Origin: Phlyctochytrium arcticum | Lineage: Eukaryota > Chytridiomycota > Chytridiomycetes > Chytridiales > Chytridiaceae | DNA: 64,000 nucleotides | Direction: 5' to 3' | Assembly: GCA_025602905.1 (NCBI GenBank) | Contig: JAHLKI010000001.1 | Location: 992,001 to 1,056,000 of the forward strand | Part shown: positions 55,043 through 64,000 of the stretch, one piece after another | Layout: the number at the start of each line of letters is the position of its first letter | Position numbering within the stretch: position 1 is the first letter of the stretch | The notes under the pieces: model-generated | Database searches by the model: none | Seen by the model: the letters and a program-made list of their open reading frames with translations, nothing else | What the model was told of the DNA's origin: nothing | Position numbers and translations under genes: made by a program

Positions 55043-55674
55043 ACAAGCGGGATGTGATTTAGACATCACGAGTTTTTATGGATGAAACTGAAGTTTGGGA
55101 TTAATTTCACATTCGGAGGGCCAGGATGGGGATTTGGCGTGATTTCTCCCATTGTTGTCTTGTAACGTCATGCTCGCCTCCCTTCTCTCTTCCCATCCCA
55201 AGCATGCGTCAAGAAGTCTCCAACTTGCTTTTGCGTCTCGGGCATCTCACCACCAAAGAACGTTTAGCAGCGTTTCGGCTGAAAGCGGCGGAGAGACTGC
55301 TCCGTACTGCTGCAAGTAAGATATGAGCTGCCCCAGGAACTGAACCATGCCTGGTATACTCTGCTAGTCAGGAGCGTCAGTATCCATGTATACACGCCCG
55401 AAAGTTGTTACCCGCTTTCATTCTGCATTCACTTAGTTTCATGTCAACAAGTCCCAGTACATGCCATGTACTAGTGATTGACTCGTTCTGTGTATAAGAA
55501 GTTGGTAACAGAGGCAGGGAGGGTTGCACCACTTTCTTAGCAGGGATTGTGATAAAATGGGGCTTTACATGGTCTGAGCGATACTGACATGCAAATGGAA
55601 ATGAGTCCCTCCAAAGATGTGAACTGAAACAGCTAGTATTGATGAGTGGTATGTACAGTCATGCAATAAAGAAT
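55043..55674. other. Spacer before the PGK gene end
   Basis: A short plus-strand frame near 55204-55326 (MRQEVSNLLLRL …) is helix-like but too short to call. No other gene is visible. Confidence 0.4.
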
Positions 55675-57444
55675 CTATTTGGTGGAAAGAGCAGTAACAC
55701 CAGGAAGCTCCTTTCCTTCGAGAAGCTCCAGACTGGCACCACCACCGGTGCTGACGTGGGAGAAGTCGTTCTCACGGTCAGCCTTGGCAACGGCAGTCGC
55801 GGTGTCACCTCCTCCGACAATCGTTGTGGCACCTGTTAGGGATTTCAGTGCTATGTTTACTCGTCAAGATGTGTAGATAAGACTGACCATTCTTGGTTGC
55901 TGCAGCGCAAGCCTCAAGCATAGCGTTTGTGCCAGCGGCAAAGTTGTCAAACTCAAATACACCAGCAGGTCTGATCAAGCACTTAGTGAAATGTTCCATT
56001 AAATCATGCGGTGGGTACCTACCCGTTCCAGAGGATGGTCTTGGCCTCAGAAATTGCCTTGGCTGACTCGGCGCGGGTCTTCTCACCGGCATCGAGACCC
56101 ATCCAACCCTTAGGGATTCCCTCGGCTTTGGTAGCATGTCCAACCTTGGCCTTAGCGTCAAACTTGTCGGCTGAGATTATGCTTAAAAATTGATCCAGGC
56201 AGTACCAAGTTTGAAACGTACCAGTAACAAAGTCTTGGGGCAGGTAGATCTTTACGTTCTTTGCCTTGGCCTTGTCCATGAGCTTTTGGACTATCTTGGC
56301 GCCCTCAGCATCGTAAAGGGAATCGCCAATTTCCATGTTCTCCAAAGTCTTCAGGAAAGTAAAGGCCATTCCACCGCAGATGATGCAGGCGTTGACCTTG
56401 TCAAGAAGGTTGTCAATAAGCTGGATCTTGTCCGAGACTTTGGCTCTAATGAAATGTTTCAGAAATGTTGCATACGAATATGAGCATTGACCTTACCCTC
56501 CGAGAATGGCAAGGAAAGGGCGCTCTGGGCTCTCCAAAGCTTTACCAAAGAAGTCGAGTTCCTTCTTCATCAAGAAACCTGCGGCCTTGATTGGGAGGTT
56601 TACACCAACCATGGAGCTACGAGAAGGTACATTTAGACCCATCATCAGTGTGCTGCTCAACCTTTTCAATCTCACCTGTGGGCACGGTGGGCAGTTCCAA
56701 AGGCATCGTTGACGTAAATGTCACCTAACTTGGAAAGCGATTGTCGGAACTTTTCAACATCTTCCTTCTTGGCCTTGACCTTTAAGATAAAATTAGATGA
56801 CAATGCCTCCCACTTGAACCGGGTAGTAAAGCGTACCTTGTTGCCGCTCTCATCCTTGGTGGAGCCCTCCTCCTCAATGTGGAAACGCAAGTTTTCCAGC
56901 AAAATGATCTCACCTTCAAAAAAACCGGTCTTAGCTAGTGCTTGCAAACAAGTCACAATGTTCATCACTTACCGTTATCGGCCTTGGCACAGTGTTCCTC
57001 TACTTTTGGACCAACACAGTCGTCCAGGAAAGTAACTTTTTTTCCCAATAATTTCTCAACTTCAGCCGCGACGGGCTTGAGAGAGTACTTGGGAACAACC
57101 TTTCCGTCGGGACGGCCGAGATGGCTCATGAGAACAACAGACTTGGCGCCTATAGTAGATCCGTAATCGATCAAAATCACTGTTGTATGACAGTTGACAG
57201 GCTAGCGTTTATTTATACCTTTCTCGAGGGCGTACTTGACGGTCGGAAGCGCAGCTGTGATACGCTGGTTGTTGGAGATCTTGCCATCGGCAAAGGGGAC
57301 ATTGAAATCAACACTAGAAAAAAGATATTGGGAAGCGTCAGCCGATTGTCAACTGTCGCACCATCTACTCTGGACATACCGGATAAGGACGCGCTTTCCG
57401 GCAACGTCAACATCGCTGAGACCGAGCTTGTTGCTGATAGACAT
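55675..57444 (-). CDS. PGK1: Phosphoglycerate kinase
   Basis: Ten exons on the minus strand: 57444-57380, 57313-57219, 57149-56973, 56913-56837, 56779-56676, 56616-56497, 56445-56222, 56170-56023, 55970-55888 and 55832-55675. The product has 416 residues, the same length as yeast Pgk1. Visible parts are the N-terminal signature [45 protein letters not shown], the GGAKVSDKI segment, [15 protein letters not shown] and the ATP-binding [11 protein letters not shown]. It transfers phosphate from 1,3-bisphosphoglycerate to ADP in glycolysis. It is transcribed away from TRL1, with 362 bp between the start codons. Confidence 0.96.
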
Positions 57445-57806
57445 TGTAATGTTTGTAGAGTAGGAAAAGTATGAAGGTTATGGAGTGTGCAGATGATGAT
57501 GTGGCAAGATTGCTGGGGAAGGCAGATGCCGGTCGAGCCCGATGAACTGCCCGATGAAGTTGATAACCCGGTGGCTGGTTATTTCATGCAGCCTTTACCA
57601 CAGATTCCCAGGAATTTGGAGGACCGGAGGTCAAGTCACCATCCACATTTCTTCTCATTTCCTTCAAAGTCTTAAATACAAAACATATCTGGTTGGGAAC
57701 AGTAAAGGTCTTCGCCAGCTGCCCACACTTCCGTGTCAGTCAGTTCACGCATTTATTGCCTTTCAAACCTATTCAAGCGGCTCGCGTTGAGGACTGATCT
57801 TGCAGT
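57445..57806. promoter_or_regulatory. Shared divergent promoter, PGK / TRL1
   Basis: A 362-bp interval lies between the two start codons of oppositely transcribed genes. No single TATA box stands out. Confidence 0.5.
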
Positions 57807-60549
57807 ATGACAAAGTCAGGGAAAAATACAGAAACCGAGGCAACCCCGGATAGTCTGACAAAGGAGTTTGCAGAGCTCTTATTAAACTCACCTTCATCTG
57901 TGGCTCCTGTCGAGCAACTTGTCCGCGAGTATGAGGCACTTTCTTCTGGGCGCCGTGCTCCCGTACGCGTCGTTCAATACAAATGGGTGCCAAAAGAGAA
58001 GAGGGAGTCTGCAACTGATGGACGAGTCATTTACTCGTACAAATGCTCCGAGGGTCTCTTTCGTAAAGATCCGCCCGTTTTCCCGACCTTGGCGCGGGGC
58101 CTGTTCATGACAAACCTGGGTAGTGTCTTCTCCCCACAATGGAAGATCGTAGCCAGGGGATACGACAAATTTTTCAACAGTAAGCGGCAATGATCGCTTG
58201 TATGTTCGGCTCGCGGAAGTTCTGATCCAATGATTTCCTAGTTGGAGAAGTTGCAACCACCAAGTGGGAATACCTCACGGATAACACCCAATCGCCATAT
58301 GAAGTCACCCTGAAGGAAAACGGATGCATTATTTTTGTGGCCGCCTTGGAAGGGGATCTTGTTGTGACATCTAAACACGCTATTGATAGCGCACCGGGAA
58401 GCTCTGGGACGACAGACAAGCCGACACATGCCAGGAAAGGTGAGGAGTGGCTTGAGAGGCATTTGGCGGCATCTGGACGCACCCGGAAAGAGTTCCAGGC
58501 ATTTCTACATGAGAAAGATGTCACTGCTGTATTTGAGCTGGCGGATGATGACTTTGAAGAGCACATTTTGGAATATCCTCCCGATCGCCGTGGCCTGTAT
58601 TTGCACGGGATCAATCATAACGTTCGCGAATTTGTGACCTGGGACAGTGCCAAAGTTAAGGACGTGGCTTCCCGATTCGGATTCAAATCGGTTGATTCCC
58701 TTGTGTTTGACACCATTCAAGGTAATTGCGTTAGTCTCGTTGAGTGAGGTGGACTTCAACCTTTCTTTTCCAGAGGTACAAAGCTTTACCGATGAGTGTC
58801 GCACAAGTGGATCATATGAAGGCCGTGCAATCGAGGGCTTCGTTGTCCGGTGTAAATCACAGCAACTGGCCGAGCGCTGCGTGTTCTTCAAGATTAAATA
58901 TGAAGATCCATACCTGATGTTTCGAGAGTGGCGTGAAATCACAAACTGGGTTATTGCAGGCAAGAAGCGAAAGTTCAAGCCTAGGTTTCAGCTGACCCGG
59001 CAGTACGTGGATTGGGTGGAAAAGAAATTGAAAAGCGATCCCGAGATGTTTGACCAGTACACCCAGCAGAAGGGTATCATTGCTGCGAGAAATCTCTTTT
59101 TAAAGGAAGCAGGGTTGGAAATTGGTGGGAAGCTCGTTACTCAGGCGAAGCGCACAACCGAAGAGTACGCACGAGGGGAGGCCACAATGAAGACCGAGGA
59201 AGAGAAGGAGGCAGACGAAGCCATACTCCTGGAAGGGGGCAATAAAAAGAACACGAAAAGCAAAAAACCAGAGCCAATGTTATCTGCGCAAACCGATCCC
59301 AACTTTGGCTCGCACAAGATTATGCTTTTGACGGTGGCGGTCGTTGGGGCGGGGAAAACGTTACTCGGTCGGTTGCTGGCCGAACTATACGGTATTGGCC
59401 ACATTCAGAATGATAATATAACGGGCAAAAACGCATTTGGCAAGAATGTGATGAGCGAATTTACACGTAACGATATCGTCTACTGTGACAGAAATAATCA
59501 GCTTTTCCAGCATCGGCAAGATCTCACTGAGAAATTCAAGAGTGCGTATCCTGGAGGAAAAATTTACGCGTTGGATTGGGGAATAGAGGATGCGATTCGC
59601 GACAAGGGATTTCCAGCGGTCATGAATATACTTGCAAAACGCGTGCTGGAAAGGTGGGTTTGCCTCTCCAAATTGCAGCACAATAAATTGACTGTCGCAT
59701 CTTGCAAGGGGGGAAAATCATCAGTCTCTGACACCTCAAAGAACTCAAGACTTTCGCGCCGTCATTGCCAACTTTCTGAAAACTCGGGATCGCTTAGATA
59801 TAGACACAGAAGCCGACGCGCATATCAACCAGATCGTATCTCTCCGACTTGAGGACTCTGTTCACGCTAATCTAAGTCGGATTGTGACTCTACTCTGCCT
59901 CGAGATGCCTACACAGGAACGCTTTGATAGCGCTCTACAAAACGCAATTGCGCATAAAGAAACCGTCATCAAAAAAGTCAAAGATACTTCCGGAAAACGT
60001 GATACTTCGTACTATGCGGTGCGCATTGACCCCACTTTTGATCTGGAAGGCCTATTGTCGGAAGTGTTTGCCAAAGAACCTCCGGGCAAAGCAAATTTTT
60101 GGAGGAGTCTCAAAGACAGTAATAGAGTATCAGCGGCAACGAGTAAAGGGTGGCATATTACACTTGTGCCCCCAATGAAAGCGGGCAAACCAACAGACAG
60201 GGAGCAAGATCTGAGGAAATTGTATGCGAATCGCATCGCCAAGTATCTGGAAGATCCGAATGCCAAAACATTTCGTGTGGCCACCCACGCTGACCGCGGC
60301 TTCCCTGTCGATTTCGAGATGACGGATGTTGTGTGGGACGACAGGGTCATGTGCATTGTAGTAGGAAGCCTACCTCCAGACATTCAACATATTAATTCCG
60401 TCCCGCACATAACGGTTGCGACGACATCGGACGCCGTCAAGAATGTTATCAGTAACGAGGTACTGGCGTCTTCCTCAGATACGATAAACCGCTTGAAGCT
60501 CCGAAGCAAGGTGCGTGTTACTGGAGAAGTTTGCAAATTCCGCTACTAG
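57807..60549 (+). CDS. TRL1: Fungal-type tRNA ligase (ligase–kinase–cyclic phosphodiesterase)
   Basis: Four exons, 57807-58179, 58242-58721, 58774-59653 and 59709-60549, give 857 residues, close to yeast Trl1. The N-terminal RNA ligase domain has the nucleotidyl-transfer lysine motif KENG at 149-152. A polynucleotide-kinase-like domain has a P-loop VVGAGKT (474-480), and the CPDase domain has two HxT motifs, HIT at 727-729 and HIT at 811-813. The trifunctional enzyme seals tRNA exons after intron removal and joins HAC1-type mRNA in yeast. The intron removed before RGENHQSL restores the kinase-CPDase link. Introns are 52-62 bp. Confidence 0.95.
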
Positions 60550-61260
60550 GAGTAGATATGATGCCTCATCAACTAGAAATAGATCATAATATCATTGACT
60601 TCTGTCTTTATTTTTTTGACTGCTGCTGAAGTTTATTCACGTCCCGGCCCTGGTCTTTCTGTCCGGATACCTTTCCATTCGGATGCTTCCTATAGTACTT
60701 CCTACTTACTTACCATGCTACCGTTCACTGATTGGCTGTGATGTCTGGCCCTCAGATCTATTTTCCATTTTCATTGGAAGACTGGCAAACAGTCGTCCTT
60801 TCACAGACCATCTAGCTACGCGTAACGCGCCATTTGCGTGAATAAGTGTGGATGAGAGACTATGATCGGGCGGTTGGGCTGATATGGCGGCAGTGGGACG
60901 ATCGAGGTCAGTGGTGCATTTGTCCGGTACATGGCTCGCCCCAGCCTGCCATAACTTTGTCTGTCTCCAAGCCTACTCTGATACTTGTGTCCTTCTTAGC
61001 TGCAAGTGGGTGCAACCGTATTTTCTTGGTATTTTTGAACCTTAACCTAGGCTTTCTACATATAATACATCTGCCTTGAAACATTTGACGGACAAACTAT
61101 GTACAAATCGTGGGCAGCATGCGCAGTCGCTCAACTGAGTGGCTACTACTCAGGCTACTACTATTGCCAAGAAATTGATTTTGGCATGTTATTCTTCCGT
61201 TGAGGGTGGTCTCTTTCAGATAATTTATCAGTGACTTCTTCCTAATACGCAGGGTATGGT
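60550..61260. other. Spacer between TRL1 and COX6A
   Basis: Two genes end here, tail to tail. A 77-codon plus-strand frame at 60846-61079 has no recognisable content. Nothing else is seen. Confidence 0.5.
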
Positions 61261-61730
61261 TCAGATTCTTACCGGATTGCTGTTCGGGTTATAGAATAGG
61301 TTGTCATCGCCCCACGGAAACGGCTGGGTGGTACAGTTTTATCAGCATTGTTCCATAACGAAAGCAAACATTAACTTACATTCTTGCGTTTGCGCACATG
61401 CCAGTATCCTTCAAACTCTCGCGGATGCTTCTTGATGTGCTCTATATGTGCCATCTCGCTCGGGATGGTGTATATTCCCACCAACATCAAGGCGGGGATC
61501 ACTAGAAAAAGGTTGATGCGTGTCCATTGCTTGACAGCATCTATACGTTGTTCAGTCAATCCCAGTCTGATTGGTTAGGTGTGGGAGAACGTACGGTGGG
61601 CATGAACGTGTGCTTGATACGTTTCCGGAAGCATCATTTTTTTCATAGGGGGGAGGTGTTTTGCGTACGCGTGAACCGGCTCAGACACCTTTTGAGTGGT
61701 TGCCCGAATAAGGGGATTGATGAGAGACAT
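61261..61730 (-). CDS. COX13: Cytochrome c oxidase subunit 6A
   Basis: Three exons on the minus strand, 61730-61595, 61540-61380 and 61323-61261, give 119 residues. The N-terminus (MSLINPLIRATTQKVSE) is basic and suits a mitochondrial targeting sequence. A single transmembrane helix (TRINLFLVIPALMLVGIY) is followed by HPREFEGYWHVRKRKN and PFPWGDDNLFYNPNSNP, the family's conserved C-terminal block. The protein is a nuclear-encoded subunit of respiratory complex IV in the inner membrane. I chose the Met at 61730 over the upstream in-frame Met at 61811 because it gives a typical presequence. Confidence 0.92.
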
Positions 61731-62227
61731 CAGTGAGTTGGGAGTGTCAGGTTTTGGCTTTGATCGGAAGTCATGAGAATATATTGGATTGTGCACAAAG
61801 TATTTACACAAGGTATGTTGACAGATTAAGTCCCGCTAATGTGACACCGTTATTTCTACTTGGATGCCACAAGGGGTCCTCTCGTTCTCCGCAACAGTGC
61901 TCTTACGTATAAGATAACTCTTGACAAACCCCCCGATTTGCGATATGCGCAGCAGACGTTTCTTAGCGCATTTGTCAACGCATCGGGATAGTTGTAACCC
62001 CCGACAAAGGTCAAACAGACGATAAAATTCATGTATTAGTGAAGTAGCAATGCTACGTATATGCAAATACATTTCCAAAATATATGTACGATGTAAAGGT
62101 ACAGAGCGCGTCCATTGAGTTGTGCTGAAAGGGATTATAGTCGTTAAAAATGGGAAATTTTTGGAATATCACTTCACTTACGGTATGTACAAGATTGAGG
62201 TCACAATACTGGGTACGGTAACATGTT
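61731..62227. other. Spacer between COX6A and the PRL phosphatase
   Basis: The promoter of COX6A and the 3' flank of the PRL gene. No gene is seen. Confidence 0.5.
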
Positions 62228-62844
62228 TCAAGATTTTTTCCCAAACATGCCACCAAACAGTTTGCCCATTTTTCCTCCTCCGTCTTTCTTCTTCTTGAAT
62301 CCTTTCTTCTTATCCATCAGCCATGCCAACTGCTTCTTGTTGAGAGCGCCTCTCCGCTGCTTTCGCACAATCTCAACTGCTTCGATTGGATCTATGCCAC
62401 AGTCAATCAAAGCGCAGGTAACCAAAATGGGGGCACGGCCGATTCCGCTGACACAGTGGATTGCGATGGCGGGATGGGGATTCGAAGCTTGAAGACTATC
62501 GAGAGTCTGGCGCCATTTTTCTATTATAGTATCTGGGGGAACCGACCCTAATGTCATCCAGACTGAGAAATGTTTCATGTAAGCAGCACAAAAAAGTCTA
62601 ACGCACCGTCCTCGAAGGGCCAATCACAAACAGTGATTCCTTCTTCCTTAAGAATCTCGGCATTATATGATGATGGGTCGCATAGCCTTATGACCGTACT
62701 GCAGTCGTTTCCTTGAAGTAATGTGGCGTACTCGTCCTTGAGAGTATTTGGGTCAGGGCAATCAGTGATCAGGAACTTGACGGCGGAACGCGGATCTGAT
62801 ATTATAGAGCATCGTTGTGAATATGGAGAACGATCTGCAGTCAT
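62228..62844 (-). CDS. PTP4A: PRL-type (PTP4A) protein tyrosine phosphatase
   Basis: Two exons on the minus strand, 62844-62607 and 62547-62228, give 185 residues. Visible parts are the start of the domain (VKFLITDCPDP), general-acid loop WPFEDG (Asp79), the catalytic loop HCVSGIGRAP with Cys111 and Arg117, and QRRGALNKKQLAWL, all matching PRL phosphatases. The C-terminus is strongly basic (KKKGFKKKKDGGGK) but ends GGMFGKKS without the CaaX box that normally allows farnesylation. An alternative acceptor (CAG, 62560) would add VWMTL; the chosen one gives the expected DGSVPPD spacing. PRLs act on membranes in growth control and magnesium balance in animals. Confidence 0.85.
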
Positions 62845-62916
62845 TGAGTACAGGTGGTGTTCGTGCAGTTCGTTGATGCAAGTAAATTCGCAGGCAACTT
62901 TCCCAAATTCCGAGGA

Positions 62917-63324
62917 ATGGCCGATCGAGCACGTGACGGCTTCGTCTTCCGGAAATTTGAGACTTTTGACTCTTTGCTTTTGAGAATTGCCAATTTGACT
63001 GCACGAGCCCTACGGGCTGTAAACAGTGCTGAGGGTTTATCCAATCCTCAACCCAGTCAACATGAAGTACGTTTCATTGTTGGAGTGTTTGGAAAATGAT
63101 TGTTCTTGGCACTCTTTTCTTCACTCTCTGTTACTTTGTTTCATTACATGTGTTCTTTGATATGTTGTATGTAGATCTGGAAAGTTTTTGTTGGCTCTGC
63201 TGTCATAATGATGTACGTCTCCTGGATATCTTTATTCTCATTAATATCCTGTTATGGTATGTGCTTGATTCCTCTGCTATATGTGAAAGCGCAAATGGCG
63301 CTTAAGTATGTTCTTGTTGTGTAG
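62917..63324 (+). CDS. Possible small membrane protein, divergent from the PRL gene
   Basis: Two exons, 62917-63066 and 63175-63324, joined across a 108-bp intron (GTACGT … TGTAG), give 99 residues. The first half is soluble and basic (MADRARDGFVFRKFETFDS). The second half carries two hydrophobic segments (FVGSAVIMMYVSWISLFSL and YGMCLIPLLYV). I recognise no family. A further intron starting at GTACGT near 63213 would give a different end. The start lies 72 bp from the PRL start on the opposite strand. Confidence 0.35.
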
Positions 63325-64000
63325 TCGCTCCGCTCGCTCCGTGATGTGTCCTCCCATTTTTGCGGAGTTCTACGTTTTTGCATAGCTTTGAACATGCTAA
63401 TTTCGATTCGTTCGTTGATTTGGTATTGCCCATCCCGTTGTATCATGCACATGCTGCAGATATGTCTCTCTTTTTGTTTCTGTTATTTCATTCATTCCTT
63501 TAGAATGTGTTAATTTTCTTTATTATTTGTGCTGATGCTTATTTTTTCGTCTGTCTGTCCTTTGTGCCTTCGATGATCTCCAATATGCTTCCATCTGTTG
63601 CGCTGAGTACTTTTTCTGGATCTCTCAACTTTATCTGTGCTTTGTTTTACTCCAAAATACAGTATTCAGTAACGTAAAACTTCATTCTTTTCGTCTTTCT
63701 TTCCTTTGTTCTATTTATTGAATCACATTCTTTGCTTCATGGAATGTTCAGCTTGGATTTTGATTGATTTGTTTCGTTCTCAATTTGTGATGTATTCGTT
63801 TACTTTGAAGACATGCAGTAACGTGAAAGTTTTATTCTTTGTCTCATTTTTTTAGTTTCTTTTCGTAACCTTTATTCGTATCTTTTCTCACATCTCTTTT
63901 ACAGTGATTTCTGTGATTTCAATCATTTCATTTGAGATCATGTGAGTGTGATTCACCAATTTTTTCGCGCGGATTACACGCGCCGACCACATTAGACTGC
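63325..64000. other. T-rich right-edge region with a diverged repeat
   Basis: The plus strand is rich in TTTC and TTTG runs and carries no open frame of note. The phrase CAGTAACGT followed by a T-rich stretch occurs near 63667 and again near 63816, offset about 149 bp. It may be intron, UTR or spacer of a gene outside the window. Confidence 0.45.

Noticed and set aside
54581..55069. 162-residue minus-strand frame
   Set aside because: It overlaps the spliced plus-strand coiled-coil gene, whose exons have matching phases and family-like spacing.

Overview
The window is fungal nuclear DNA. Genes are split by short GT–AG introns (about 50–70 bp) with CTAAC/CTGAC-like branch points, and both strands are densely coded. 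A profilin-4-type gene (a family usually seen in flagellated lineages), a class C (GABA-B-like) 7TM receptor, secreted M36 fungalysins and Reeler-domain surface proteins together suggest a zoosporic, chytrid-like fungus. That placement is inference, not a database result. No tRNA, rRNA, CRISPR array or replication origin was recognised by eye.

Layout. 0–8 kb: the tail of an unknown gene, then a tandem duplication (about 3.4 kb per unit) of a secreted fungalysin. The first copy is a pseudogene with two frameshifts and an early stop; the second is intact. 8.7–12.7 kb: a two-RRM plus Pumilio RNA-binding protein. 14.6–15.5 kb: a small secreted protein made of two I9-type inhibitor units. 17–18.5 kb: a bHLH regulator. 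18.5–24.3 kb: mostly non-coding DNA with degenerate repeats. 24.3–25.5 kb: a membrane-anchored methyltransferase. 27.2–30.4 kb: two Reeler-domain, probably GPI-anchored paralogues. 30.6–36 kb: profilin-4, glucose-6-phosphate isomerase, an REXO1-like protein lacking the exonuclease domain, and an Nrg1-like zinc-finger protein. 37.8–40.9 kb: the class C receptor. 41.3–46.6 kb: a Copia retrotransposon with an uninterrupted 1575-residue polyprotein. 47.5–63.3 kb: a hypothetical Ser/Pro-rich protein, SAM synthetase, a NEK2/NIMA kinase, a small INO80F/TFPT-like coiled-coil gene, phosphoglycerate kinase, tRNA ligase Trl1, cytochrome oxidase subunit 6a, a PRL phosphatase and a small membrane protein.

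Two themes stand out. The first 30 kb is rich in secreted or surface proteins (M36 protease, I9 inhibitor, Reeler proteins) in tandem or internally duplicated form, with long repeat-bearing spacers. The second half is compact housekeeping DNA with head-to-head pairs (PGI/REXO1-like, PGK/TRL1, PRL/small membrane protein) and a near-touching tail-to-tail pair (profilin-4/PGI). Several genes (profilin-4, NEK2, PGK, REXO1-like, COX6A, PRL, the receptor) are visible only after manual splicing. Exon models were built by hand from splice signals, reading phase and family similarity, and need transcript confirmation.
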